A stretch of 64,000 bases of DNA from Bog-532 sp963742875. Lineage in GTDB: Bacteria > Actinomycetota > Actinomycetes > Streptosporangiales > Streptosporangiaceae. The DNA is taken from the NCBI GenBank assembly GCA_963742875.1, contig CAVUNO010000026.1, positions 868,001 through 932,000 on the forward strand. Direction: 5' to 3'. The notes beneath the pieces were generated by a model that worked only from the letters and a program-made list of their open reading frames with translations, searched no databases and was not told the origin of the DNA. Each line of letters begins with the position of its first letter. The first letter of the stretch is position 1. This document shows positions 24,910 to 34,276 of the stretch, piece by piece. The position numbers were made by a program, and so were the translations under genes.

Positions 24910-25758
24910 TCACCTGGTCACTGCGGTTCCGAACGCGCTGATGTCGTAGTAGCGCGCGTGGGTGCGCATCAGAGCCGACAGCTCGGCGGCCTTGGCCGAC
25001 GCGCGGGCTGTGCTCCCCCAGACGATCGTCACGCCGTCGGACAGTTCCAGCGTCACGTTCTCGGGGCTGGACGCGGTGACCGCCGCCACGGACCGGGCAA
25101 TCGGCGCGGGCACCTCGTGCAGCACCGCGACCGCCGCCGCCATGGACGGGCTGCCGCGCAGCGTGCCGGGCGGGATGGGCGTCCCGTAGACGGGCATTCC
25201 GGCGGGCTTGACCCGCACCGACCGGACCGCGATGCCAGACGCGTCGATGAGGCTGAACCCGCCCGCTGAGCCCGGTCCGGATGCCGAGGCCGGCACCGCG
25301 ACGGCGAGAACGGGGGTGCGCTCCCGCACCGTGATGACGACCCGGTCCGGCCAGGACTTACTGACCTGCGCCGATTGCACCTGCGTGATGGCTTCGACAC
25401 GACTGGCCGCGGCGCCGGTGTCCACCCGGATCATCGGCACGCCCACCGGGATAGCCGCGACCGCCCGCACCTGGCTGGCCGGTACTACGTCCGTTCCGTT
25501 GACCACGACCGACCGGACCACGAGCAGCTTCGATCCGAGCAGCGCCCAGGCGATGCCGGCGACGAGAGCGGCGGCGGCGACGCCGAAGAACGCCGTCCGC
25601 CACGGGCTGCGGCCACGGGCCGGGGCCGGCCGACCAGGTGGCGGGGTGCGCGGGCCGGTCTCGTCCGCGCCGTCGCCGCCTGGGCGGGGCCTGGTGACCG
25701 CCGGGCCGCCGTCACCGGGATAGGGTCCGGGGCAAGGACCGGGGCCGGGCCGGTTCAT
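24910..25758 (-). CDS. ftsQ: Cell division protein FtsQ
   Basis: Bitopic divisome protein linking early and late division proteins. 282 residues: a Pro/Gly/Arg-rich cytoplasmic tail (1-52), one membrane segment (about 54-74), a POTRA domain (LLVVRSVVVNGTDVVPASQVRAV...VDTGAAASRVEAITQVQSAQVSKSWPDR, about 75-145) and the beta-rich FtsQ/DivIB domain. The ATG overlaps the murC stop (ATGA). Tail length is greater than in Streptomyces, in keeping with the long tails on other division proteins here. Confidence 0.93.
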   Translation of the reverse strand: MNRPGPGPCPGPYPGDGGPAVTRPRPGGDGADETGPRTPPPGRPAPARGRSPWRTAFFGVAAAALVAGIAWALLGSKLLVVRSVVVNGTDVVPASQVRAVAAIPVGVPMIRVDTGAAASRVEAITQVQSAQVSKSWPDRVVITVRERTPVLAVAVPASASGPGSAGGFSLIDASGIAVRSVRVKPAGMPVYGTPIPPGTLRGSPSMAAAVAVLHEVPAPIARSVAAVTASSPENVTLELSDGVTIVWGSTARASAKAAELSALMRTHARYYDISAFGTAVTR

Positions 25759-27224
25759 CCGGCGGTCCCCCGCGCCCGCAGCGCGGCGAGGATCGCCGGG
25801 CCGAGCTTCGTCACGTCCCCGGCTCCCATCGTCAGCACGATGTCCCCTGGCTTGGCGACTTCCGTGACCACGGCCGGGACCTGGGCCGCGTCGGGGAAGT
25901 AGCGGGCCCGCCCGGCCGGAACGGCGTCCGCCACGAGCCGCCCGGTGACGCCCGCCTCGGGGTCCTCCCGGGCCGCGTAGATGTCCATGACGACCGCCTC
26001 GTCGGCGAGACCGAGCGCGGCGCCGAACTGTTCGCCGAAGATCCGGGTCCGGCTGAACAGGTGCGGCTGGAAGACCGCGATCACGCGGCCGCCGTCGGCG
26101 AGATCACGCGCCGCCGCAAGGTCGGCCGCGACCTCGGTCGGGTGATGCGCGTAGCTGTCGAGCACCCGGACCCCGTCCTCGTCCCCCTTGGGCTCCATCC
26201 GGCGCTGGGCACCGCGGTAGGCCCGCAGCGCCGCCGCGGCCGGCGGCCCGGCGAGCCCCAGCTCGGCCGCGGCGGTGAAGGCGGCCGCGGCATTGAGCAC
26301 ATTGTGCCGGCCGGGGACGGAGATGGTGATGGGGCCGATGAATTCACCGAACGAACGTGGGCCGGAAGTGCCCAGGGGGTCTGGGGCGTCCCGCCCGGGA
26401 GCGGCCGTCATCGTGAACGTGCTGCCCATGCCGCGCGCGGTAATCCCGGACACCCGGTAGTCGGCGGACGGCGACGTCCCGTAGCTCCGGACGCGGATGG
26501 GCAGATCCCGCGAGGCTTCGGCCACGGCGCGCGCCCCGGCGTCGTCGGCGCAGGTGATGAGGGCCCCGCCGGGGGCGATCCGGCGGGCGAAGGCCTCGAA
26601 CGCGGCCTGGATCTCGGCGAGGCTGGAGTAGTTGTCGAGGTGATCGGCTTCGACGTTGGTGATCACCGCGACCTGCGGGCACAGCATCAGGAAGGAGCCG
26701 TCGCTCTCGTCGGCCTCGACCACGAGGTCCTGGCCCGCACCGTCCTCGGCGCCCAGGCCGGTCTCGGCGAGCACGCCGCCGATCACGTAGCCCGGTTCGG
26801 CGCCGCACTCGCGCAGGATGGTGGTGATCATCGACGTTGTGGTGGTCTTGCCGTGTGTGCCGGCGACCGCCGTCGCCCGTCGTCCCGTCATGATCGAGGC
26901 CAGGGCCGCCGCGCGGGGCAGCACGCGGAGGCTGCGGCGGCGCGCCTCGGCCAGCTCTGGGTTGCCCGGCCTGATCGCGCTGGAGATCACAACCGTGTCC
27001 GCGGCCCCGAGATGGTCCGCGGCGTGACCGGTGTGCACGACGGCGCCGAGCGCGGCCAGCTCGCTGAGCACGCCCGCTGAGGCCGAGTCGCTGCCGGATA
27101 CGGCCACGCCCCGCGCCAGCATGACGCGTGCGATGCCGGACATTCCGGCCCCGCCGATGCCCACGAAGTGCACGCGGCCGAGCTCGTCCAGCGGCACGGT
27201 GTCCACCGGGGTCACCAGGGCCAT
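25755..27224 (-). CDS. murC: UDP-N-acetylmuramate--L-alanine ligase
   Basis: Adds L-alanine to UDP-MurNAc with ATP. 489 residues, normal length. Rossmann start VHFVGIGGAGMSGIARVM, ATP loop AVAGTHGKTTTTSM (about 118-130), VEADESDGSF, NVEADHLDNY, and DSYAHHPTEVAADL in the C-terminal domain. Overlaps ftsQ downstream as ATGA and the murG stop upstream by 13 bases. Confidence 0.98.
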   Translation of the reverse strand: MALVTPVDTVPLDELGRVHFVGIGGAGMSGIARVMLARGVAVSGSDSASAGVLSELAALGAVVHTGHAADHLGAADTVVISSAIRPGNPELAEARRRSLRVLPRAAALASIMTGRRATAVAGTHGKTTTTSMITTILRECGAEPGYVIGGVLAETGLGAEDGAGQDLVVEADESDGSFLMLCPQVAVITNVEADHLDNYSSLAEIQAAFEAFARRIAPGGALITCADDAGARAVAEASRDLPIRVRSYGTSPSADYRVSGITARGMGSTFTMTAAPGRDAPDPLGTSGPRSFGEFIGPITISVPGRHNVLNAAAAFTAAAELGLAGPPAAAALRAYRGAQRRMEPKGDEDGVRVLDSYAHHPTEVAADLAAARDLADGGRVIAVFQPHLFSRTRIFGEQFGAALGLADEAVVMDIYAAREDPEAGVTGRLVADAVPAGRARYFPDAAQVPAVVTEVAKPGDIVLTMGAGDVTKLGPAILAALRARGTAG

Positions 27225-28684
27225 CGGGTGTCCTTTCGCACGTGTTCCGCGGCCGGGATTGCGGCCCGGCCAGTGCTGTTCTGGGTTTTTATCCGGTGTG
27301 CTGGCGGCGCTGAGGCGCCCCGCCGCGGGCGGCCGTGCCGGGGCTGCCCCCGGCGCGGCCGCCCACGGCGGGGAGCGGGCTCGGGCTGGGGCTCGGCTTC
27401 CGGCCAGGGAGGCCCGTGGCGGCCTGGCGCGGCATTGTCTGCCTGGCCGGAGGGAACTGGGTGACTACCGTACCCGGGGGGCACGGGGGCGTTCCCCTGG
27501 CCGGGGTCGAACCAGTGCCCGGGGTCCGTGCCGGACGAGGCGCCGGTGGTCGGAGTTCCGGGCGGGGTGGCGGACGCGGGCCGTCGGCCGGGAACGGCCT
27601 CTTCCCCGGCCTGGACGATCTCGATGACGGCGCGGGCGAGCTCGCGGTCGGCGTCGGCGCGGCCCAGAGCGGCGGCGGCGTCGGACATGTTCGCCACCCG
27701 GTCGATGTCGAGCAGGACGGGCAGCAGGGTGTCCCGGATCCATTCCGGCGATAGGTCGGCGTCCTCGACGAGGAGGCCGCCGCCGCCGGCGACGATCGGC
27801 TTGGCGTTGAGCCGCTGTTCGCCGTTTCCGTGCGGGAGCGGCACGAAGGCACCGGGCAGCCCAACGGCGGTCAGCTCGGCGCACGTGAGGGCGCCGGACC
27901 GACAGAGCGCGAAGTCGGCGGCGGCGTAGGCCAGGTCCATCCGGTCCAGAAACGGCACCGCGACATACGGCGTCCCGCCGGAGCTGGCCGGGGCCTCCGC
28001 CGCGTTGCGCGGGCCCGTCACGTGCAGCACCTGCACCCCGGCCGAATGCAGCCAGTCGATCGCCCCGTACAGCGCGCGGTTCAGCGACTGGGCGCCCTGC
28101 GATCCGCCGGTCACGAGCAGCACAGGCAGGTCGGGCCGCAACCCGAAGTGGGTGCGGGCCTTGTCGCCGAGCGCGAGCCGGTCCAGCTCGGCGATTTCGC
28201 GGCGGATCGGGATCCCCAGGTAGGTGGCGTTGGCCAGATGGGTGCTGGGGTTACCGGTGAACACGTGCTCGGTCAGCCGGGCGCCGAGCTTGTTGGCCAG
28301 CCCGGGCCGCGGGTTCGCCTCGTGGACCACGATCGGGACGTGCCGTCGGCGCGCCGCGAGATAACCCGGGGTGGCCACGTACCCGCCGAAGCCGACCAGC
28401 ACGTCCGCCTGCACCCGGTCGAGCACCCCCGCGGCGGCGGCGATCGCGCCGGCCAGCCGCCCGGGCACGGCGATCAGGGCCGGGCTGACCGAACGCGGCA
28501 TCGGTACGGCCGGGATCAGTGCGAGTTCGTAGCCCCGCATGGGGACGAGCCTGGTCTCCAGGCCCCGTTCGGTACCCAGGCAGACGATCACAGCGTGCGG
28601 GTCAGCCTGCCGCAGCGCGTCGGCGAGCGCAAGCGCAGGTTCGATATGTCCGGCGGTCCCGCCGCCGGCGAGCACAACCCTCAT
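27212..28684 (-). CDS. murG: UDP-GlcNAc:lipid I N-acetylglucosaminyltransferase with long C-terminal tail
   Basis: Converts lipid I to lipid II at the inner face of the membrane. 490 residues from the ATG at 28684, about 110-120 more than usual. The core (1-370) shows VLAGGGTAGHIEPALALADAL, VGFGGYVATPGYLAA, HEANPRPGLANKLG, VTGGSQGAQSLN, RSGALTCAELTAVGLP and PLPHGNGEQRLNA. The extra tail is Pro/Gly/Arg-rich and low complexity (for example GRPRRGQPRHGRPRRG) and reads past the murC start. The catalytic core looks intact. Confidence 0.95.
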   Translation of the reverse strand: MRVVLAGGGTAGHIEPALALADALRQADPHAVIVCLGTERGLETRLVPMRGYELALIPAVPMPRSVSPALIAVPGRLAGAIAAAAGVLDRVQADVLVGFGGYVATPGYLAARRRHVPIVVHEANPRPGLANKLGARLTEHVFTGNPSTHLANATYLGIPIRREIAELDRLALGDKARTHFGLRPDLPVLLVTGGSQGAQSLNRALYGAIDWLHSAGVQVLHVTGPRNAAEAPASSGGTPYVAVPFLDRMDLAYAAADFALCRSGALTCAELTAVGLPGAFVPLPHGNGEQRLNAKPIVAGGGGLLVEDADLSPEWIRDTLLPVLLDIDRVANMSDAAAALGRADADRELARAVIEIVQAGEEAVPGRRPASATPPGTPTTGASSGTDPGHWFDPGQGNAPVPPGYGSHPVPSGQADNAAPGRHGPPWPEAEPQPEPAPRRGRPRRGQPRHGRPRRGASAPPAHRIKTQNSTGRAAIPAAEHVRKDTRWPW

Positions 28685-28769
28685 CGCGGGGCCTTCCTCT
28701 TTCGCCACGTATGCCGGTCCGGCTCCGCACCACCGGGCATTCCCGGGCCGCGAGGCGGCGGCATGAGCC

Positions 28770-30092
28770 TCACTCGCTTCGCTGCGTCAGGCCAAGCCAG
28801 CTTAGAACGCGCAGCGGCAGCGCGGGGCCGCGAGCGGCGAGAGCCTCCTGCGCACCGGGCTCGCGCCGGGCGAACGACATGAGCATGCCGAGCGCCAGCA
28901 TCGTGGCGAGAAGGGAGGACAGGCCCGCGGACACCAGTGGCAGGGGCACGCCGGTGATCGGCAGCACGCCGATCACCGCGCCGATGTTGACCACCGCCTG
29001 CATGACGATCCACGCGGTGATCGTGGCCGCGGCCAGCTGGCTGAAGGTGTCCTGGACGCGCCGGGCCACCCGCAGCCCGGCGAAGGCCAGACCGCCGTAC
29101 AGGAAACACACGCACAAGGTGCCGACCAGCCCGAGTTCCTCGCCGATGATGGCGAAGATGAAGTCACTGGTCGACTCCGGGACGTATCCCCATTTCTCCC
29201 GGCTGGCCCCGAGCCCCACGCCGAACAGGCCACCCGAGCCAACCGCGTACTTGCCCTGGATGCCCTGCTGGTTGGGGCCCATCGGGCCGCCCAGGGGGTG
29301 CATGAAACCGGTCAGGCGCTTCAGCCGGTACGCGGATGTCACGGCGAGCAGCACCATGACAAGGCATATCAGCGCCATCATCCCGGCGAAGATGCGCCCG
29401 GGGGTGCCGATGACCCACAGCAGCGTGATGAAGATGACCAGCAGCACGAATGTCGTGCCCAGGTCGTCGCCGGCCATGACCAGCATGCTGAGCAGCCCCA
29501 CCCCCGGCAGCAGCGGGACCAGCAGGTGCCGCCAGTCCTCCAGGTGGCGGAGCCGCTCCTTGCGGGCGAGCAGGTCGGCGCCCCACAGCACCAGGGCGAC
29601 CTTGGCCAGCTCGGACGGCTGGGCCGGGAATGGGCCGAGCTGGATCCAGCGGGCGGCGCCGTTCTGGGCCACCCCGACCCCGGGGATGAGGGTGAGCCCG
29701 AGGCCGAGGACCGACGCGCCGAGCAGCGGGTACGCCGCGGCGCGGAACACGCGCGGTGCGGACCGGGCCGCGATGTACATGATCGGCAGCCCGATCGCGG
29801 CGCCGAGCAACTGCTTCTTGAAGTCGGAGTACGCGGGCAGGCCCTCGCTCAGGTCCTGCACCGAGGAGGTGGACAGCACCATCACCAGCCCGAGCCCCAG
29901 CAGTAGCGCGGTGATGCCGATGATCAGGTAGTACGACGTGAGCGGGCGGTCGAGCAGCGCGAACCAGGATGCGACCCGTCCCCAGGCGGAGACGGCCGGG
30001 GCCGTATCGACGGCCGGGGCCGTATCGATGGCCGCGGCCAGGCCGCGCTTATCGGCGGTCTCCTCAGCCTGGGTGCCCACCGCGTGCGTCAT
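28770..30092 (-). CDS. ftsW: Septal peptidoglycan glycosyltransferase FtsW (SEDS)
   Basis: SEDS polymerase that makes glycan strands with FtsI. 440 residues, a short cytoplasmic leader and about ten membrane segments. Family motifs: ARWIQLGPFPAQPSELAKVALV, MLVMAGDDLGTTFVLL, YAVGSGGLFGVGLG, KWGYVPESTSDFIFAIIGEELGLVG and ITGVPLPLVSAGLSSLLA. The usual upstream neighbour murD is missing; the gap to mraY is only 67 bases. Confidence 0.97.
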   Translation of the reverse strand: MTHAVGTQAEETADKRGLAAAIDTAPAVDTAPAVSAWGRVASWFALLDRPLTSYYLIIGITALLLGLGLVMVLSTSSVQDLSEGLPAYSDFKKQLLGAAIGLPIMYIAARSAPRVFRAAAYPLLGASVLGLGLTLIPGVGVAQNGAARWIQLGPFPAQPSELAKVALVLWGADLLARKERLRHLEDWRHLLVPLLPGVGLLSMLVMAGDDLGTTFVLLVIFITLLWVIGTPGRIFAGMMALICLVMVLLAVTSAYRLKRLTGFMHPLGGPMGPNQQGIQGKYAVGSGGLFGVGLGASREKWGYVPESTSDFIFAIIGEELGLVGTLCVCFLYGGLAFAGLRVARRVQDTFSQLAAATITAWIVMQAVVNIGAVIGVLPITGVPLPLVSAGLSSLLATMLALGMLMSFARREPGAQEALAARGPALPLRVLSWLGLTQRSE

Positions 30093-30159
30093 GCATCCCA
30101 GTTTCGGCGGGGGCGCCGCCGATACCGGGGAGATCCACCGCGTGTCGCCGAAGAGGTGC

Positions 30160-31214
30160 TTACTTCGGGAACCAGCCGACGTAGAAGACGCCCAGGCCGA
30201 GCGCGATGAACATGCCGGAGATGACCCAGAATCTGACCACGATCGTGGTCTCGGCCCAGCCGAGCAACTCGAAATGATGCTGCAGCGGGGCCATCCGGAA
30301 CACCCGTTTACCGGTTAGCTTGAACGACCCGACCTGGATGATTACCGACAGCGTGACGATCACGAACAGGCCGCCCAGCAGGCCCAGCAGCAACTCGGTC
30401 CGGGTGGTGATGGCCAGGCCGGCCAGCGCGCCGCCGAGCGCGAGCGAGCCGGTATCGCCCATGAAGATGCGGGCAGGCGGCGCGTTCCACCACAGAAAGC
30501 CGACGCAGGCCGCCATCAGTGCGGCGGCGACGACGGCCAGATCCAGCGGGTCCCGCACGTCGTAGCAGTTCGGGGCCAGCCCGATCGTACAGTCGTTGCG
30601 CAGCTGCCAGTTGCCGATGATGACGTACGCGGCCAGCACCAGGATCGCCGTGCCGGTGGCCAGGCCGTCCAGCCCGTCGGTGAGGTTCACCGCGTTGGAG
30701 GTCCCGGCCACCATGGCCACGACCAGGACCACGAAGAAGATGGGCCCGATCGAGATGCCGAAGTCGGCCAGGAACGACAGGTGCGTGGAGGCGGGGGTGA
30801 GGTCGTACCCGTCGGGGAAGTGCAGGGCCAGCACGGCGAACACGGCGCCGACCACCACCTGCCCGGTGAGTTTGGCCCCGCTGCGCAGGCCGAGGCTGCG
30901 CTGCTTGTACAGCTTGATGAAGTCGTCGGCGAAGCCGACCGCGCCGAGGCCGGTCATCAGGAACAGGACGAGCAGCCCGGACACCGAGACCGACTCGCCG
31001 GTGGCGAGGTGCCCGGCGAAGTACCCGACGAGCGTCGCGATGATCATCACGGTGCCGCCCATCGTGGGCGTCCCCCGCTTGTCGGCGTGACCGGCCGGCC
31101 CTCCTCCCGGATGGGCTGGCCGTACCCGTGCCGGGAGAACACCCGGATAGCTACCGGCGTGCCGAGCAGCGCGACCACCAGCGAGACCGCGGCGGAGATG
31201 AGAAGCGCCTTCAC
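30160..31214 (-). CDS. mraY: Phospho-N-acetylmuramoyl-pentapeptide transferase, split by a frameshift
   Basis: Makes lipid I from UDP-MurNAc-pentapeptide and undecaprenyl phosphate. The GTG start at 31214 overlaps the murF stop as GTGA. The first 40 codons read KALLISAAVSLVVALLGTPV...HGYGQPIREEGRP, then the frame is lost. The family sequence resumes one base off as HADKRGTPTMGGTVMI and runs to 30160. The downstream frame alone gives 300 residues from an internal ATG at 31062. The missing base is in the GGGCCGGCCGG string at about 31088-31096. Catalytic residues are intact: GFADDFIKLYKQRSLGL, NAVNLTDGLDGLA, MGDTGSLALGG and APLQHHFE. About ten membrane segments. An essential gene, so a sequencing indel is quite likely. 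Confidence 0.9.
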
Positions 31215-32626
31215 TGGGCCTTCTCCTTCACGGGTTCCGGCGGGACCAGCAATTCGGCTGCCACGCTTTCCAGCCCGGCGGCGCGAGAGGCCTTGACGAG
31301 AACGACGTCACCGTCGGCCACGCGGCCGCGGAGCGCGGCGGCAGCGCCCGGGGCGTCTGGAACACCGATCGCCTCACCGTGCCATCCGCTCGTGGCCAGG
31401 GCGCCGTTGAGGATCGGTGCTGCCTCTTTCCCCACAACGATCAGACCGGTCACTCCGGTTCCGGCCGCCAGCGCACCGACCTCCTCGTGGCTGGCCTGGG
31501 ACTCATCGCCCAGCTCGGCCATCTGGCCGAGTACGGCGAAGGAGCGCCTGGCCCGGGCCATGTGGCGCAGCGCTTCCAGCGCCGCCCGGACCGATTCGGG
31601 GTTGGCGTTGTAGGCGTCATTGACCACGGTGACGCCGCCCGGGGTCTGGCGGACCTCCATCCGCCACTTGCTGCGGGCGGTCGCCGCGGACAGACCACCG
31701 GCGATGTCCGCCAGGCCGAGGCCCATCTCGGCGGCGATGGCCGCGGCGGCCAGGGCGTTCGGCACGTGATGCGCGCCGTGCAGGGCCAGCCGGACCGGGG
31801 CCGCCCCGGCCGGGGTCACCAGGGTGAAGCTCGCGCGGCCCAGGTCGTCCAGGCGGACGTCGGCGGCGGTGAAGTCGGGAGTACCCCCGAGCCCGAACGT
31901 CACGACGCGAGCCTCGGTGCGCCCCGCCATGGCCATGACCCGGGGGTCGCCCTCGTTCAGGATGGCCACGCCGCCGGCGCCCGCGGCGGGCAGCGCCGCG
32001 GGCAGTTCCCCCTTGGCCCGCGCGACCTGCTCGATGCCGCCGAACTCCCCGGTGTGCGCGTGCCCTACGTTCAGCACGGCACCGATCCGGGGCGGTGCGA
32101 TCTCGCACAGGCTGGCGATGTGGCCCACGCCGCGGGCCGCCAGTTCCAGCACCATGTACCGGGTGCGCTCGTCCGCGCGCAGCGCGGTCAGCGGGAAGCC
32201 GAACTCGTTGTTGTAGGAACCTTCCGGCGCGACCGTCGGCCCGAGGCGCTCGACCAGCTGGGCGGTCAGGTCCTTGGTCGAGGTCTTGCCCGAGGAGCCG
32301 GTGATCCCGGCGATGGTGACCTGCGGCAGCCGGGCCAGGACCTCCTGGGCCAGCCGGGCCAGCGCCATGGGCACGTTGCCGGCGATGAGCGCGGGCGCGC
32401 CGCATGGGCGGGTGCCGAGCACGGCGACCGCCCCGGCCGCGATGGCGGCCCCGGCGAAGTCGTGCCCGTCGGCCCGCTCCCCCTCGACCGCGGCGAACAG
32501 GCCCCCCGGCGCGGCGCGGCGGGAGTCGATGACAACCGGCCCAACGACCACGGCGGACGGGTCCGCTGCCCCGTCCAGCCGGGCCCCGGTGATCCGGGCG
32601 ATCTCCGCCAGCGGCAGCGGGATCAC
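31211..32626 (-). CDS. murF: UDP-MurNAc-tripeptide--D-alanyl-D-alanine ligase
   Basis: Adds D-Ala-D-Ala to complete the muramyl pentapeptide. 471 residues. ATP loop IAGITGSSGKTSTKDL (about 105-118), APEGSYNNEFGFPLT, NVGHAHTGEFG, NDAYNANPESVRAAL and FAVLGQMAELGDES match MurF. The ATG overlaps the murE stop, and its stop overlaps the mraY GTG. Confidence 0.98.
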   Translation of the reverse strand: MIPLPLAEIARITGARLDGAADPSAVVVGPVVIDSRRAAPGGLFAAVEGERADGHDFAGAAIAAGAVAVLGTRPCGAPALIAGNVPMALARLAQEVLARLPQVTIAGITGSSGKTSTKDLTAQLVERLGPTVAPEGSYNNEFGFPLTALRADERTRYMVLELAARGVGHIASLCEIAPPRIGAVLNVGHAHTGEFGGIEQVARAKGELPAALPAAGAGGVAILNEGDPRVMAMAGRTEARVVTFGLGGTPDFTAADVRLDDLGRASFTLVTPAGAAPVRLALHGAHHVPNALAAAAIAAEMGLGLADIAGGLSAATARSKWRMEVRQTPGGVTVVNDAYNANPESVRAALEALRHMARARRSFAVLGQMAELGDESQASHEEVGALAAGTGVTGLIVVGKEAAPILNGALATSGWHGEAIGVPDAPGAAAALRGRVADGDVVLVKASRAAGLESVAAELLVPPEPVKEKAQ

Positions 32627-34257
32627 AGTTCCCCCCTTGGGTGAGCCGCCCGGTAGGCCGCGGCCCGGTGCCGCAGCGCCTCGGCGGTGACCTCGCGGTC
32701 ATCGAACGGCAGGACGCGGCCCGCCACGTACTGGCCGCGCTCATGGCCCTTGCCGGCCACCAGGATCACGTCGCCCTTGGCGGCCGAGGACACGGCCAGG
32801 CCGATTGCGGCGGTCCGGTCCGGTTCCACGATCACGTGCGCCCGGCGCGATGGCGGTACCCCGGTCGCGCCGTCCAGCATCGCCGCCAGGATAGCCAGCG
32901 GATCTTCGGAACGGGGATTGTCGCTGGTGAAGATGGCCACGTCGGCGAGCGCGGCCGCCGCGGCGCCCATCAGCGGGCGTTTGGCCCGGTCCCGGTCACC
33001 GCCGCAGCCGAGCACGATGATCAGGTTGCCCTGGGTGACCGGGCGCAGCGCCCCCAGCACCGCCTCGACCGCGCCGGGCTTATGTGAGTAGTCCACCAGC
33101 ACGGTCAAGTCGGGCAAGTACGCGGGCAGGTCCGGCGCGGTGCCGCCGGCGCCGACCCGTTCCAGCCGGCCGGGCACGCCGGGGCAGGACCCCACGCCGG
33201 CCACCGCGTCGTCCAGCCCGATCCCCGCCTCGACCAGGGCTACGATCGCCCCCAGGGCGTTGGCCACGTTGAACGGGCCGACAAGGGCCACTGACGCGTC
33301 GGCCTCGACGCCGCCAGGCCCAATGACCCGGAACGCACTGCCGTCCGCGCCGACCCGGACGTTGTTGGCCCGCCAGTCCGCGGCTGGATTCCCGGCCACG
33401 GAGAAGGTGGTGATGGGGATGGGCGCGCCGGCCGCGAGGCGCTGCCCGTAGGTGTCGTCCAGGTTCACCACCCCCGCCCTGGCGTAGCGGGGGGTGAACA
33501 GCTCGGCCTTGGCCGCGAAGTAGTCCTCGAGATCGGCGTGGAAGTCCAGGTGGTCCTGGGAGAGGTTGGTGAAGACGGCGACGTCGTAGTGGGTACCCGC
33601 GACCCGGCCGAGCGCGAGGGCGTGGCTGGAGACCTCCATCGCCGCGGCGGTGACGTCGCGCTCGGCCATGGTGGCCAGCAGGGCCTGCAGGTCGGTGGCT
33701 TCGGGGGTGGTGAGCTCGCTGGGCTGCACGTCGGTCCCGATCCGCGTTTCCACCCCGCCGATCAGGCCGGTGACGTGCCCGGCCATCCGCAGCCCGGCCT
33801 CGGCCAGGTAGCTTGTGGTGGTCTTGCCGCTGGTCCCGGTCACCCCGATCAGCCGCAGCTTCCGGCTCGGGTCGCCGTACACCCAGCAGGCGACCTCGCC
33901 GAGGCGGGACCGCGGGTCGGCGACCACGTAGACGGGCACTCCGGCCGCGGCGGCGCGGTCCCGCCCGGCCGGATCGGTGAAGATGGCCACGGCCCCGGCC
34001 GCCACCGCGGCCGCACTGAACTCGGCGCCGTGGACTCGGGTGCCGGTCAGCGCGGCGTACAGGTCGCCCGGCCGCACCATCCGCGAGTCGTGCGTGACCC
34101 CGCACACGGCACCCTCCGGCGCGGGTCCGTTCGGCATCATGGTTCCGGGCGGGACGGGGCGAACCTCGCGGTCGGCGGGGAGTTTCACGCCGAGCAGCTC
34201 GCCGAGGCCGGAAAGCGGACGGCTCAAAGATCGGGTGGGACGGATGGCCACGGGCAC
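32623..34257 (-). CDS. murE: UDP-MurNAc-dipeptide--meso-diaminopimelate ligase
   Basis: Adds the third amino acid of the stem peptide. 544 residues. ATP loop GVTGTSGKTTTSYL, TTPEATDLQALL, MEVSSHALALGRV, NLSQDHLDFHADLEDYF, and TSDNPRSEDPLAI. DNPR is the signature for meso-diaminopimelate, so this organism should have meso-DAP peptidoglycan. AGKGHERGQYV is near the end. Coupled to murF by ATGA. Confidence 0.98.
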   Translation of the reverse strand: MPVAIRPTRSLSRPLSGLGELLGVKLPADREVRPVPPGTMMPNGPAPEGAVCGVTHDSRMVRPGDLYAALTGTRVHGAEFSAAAVAAGAVAIFTDPAGRDRAAAAGVPVYVVADPRSRLGEVACWVYGDPSRKLRLIGVTGTSGKTTTSYLAEAGLRMAGHVTGLIGGVETRIGTDVQPSELTTPEATDLQALLATMAERDVTAAAMEVSSHALALGRVAGTHYDVAVFTNLSQDHLDFHADLEDYFAAKAELFTPRYARAGVVNLDDTYGQRLAAGAPIPITTFSVAGNPAADWRANNVRVGADGSAFRVIGPGGVEADASVALVGPFNVANALGAIVALVEAGIGLDDAVAGVGSCPGVPGRLERVGAGGTAPDLPAYLPDLTVLVDYSHKPGAVEAVLGALRPVTQGNLIIVLGCGGDRDRAKRPLMGAAAAALADVAIFTSDNPRSEDPLAILAAMLDGATGVPPSRRAHVIVEPDRTAAIGLAVSSAAKGDVILVAGKGHERGQYVAGRVLPFDDREVTAEALRHRAAAYRAAHPRGEL

Positions 34258-34276
34258 GCGGAGAGGTTACCTCCTA

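Noticed and set aside
2495..31096. Programmed frameshifting as the common explanation for the three split genes
   Set aside because: No slippery heptamer, stable downstream structure or internal ribosome-site stimulator is evident, and the two directions (missing versus extra base) differ; sequence error or mutation is simpler.
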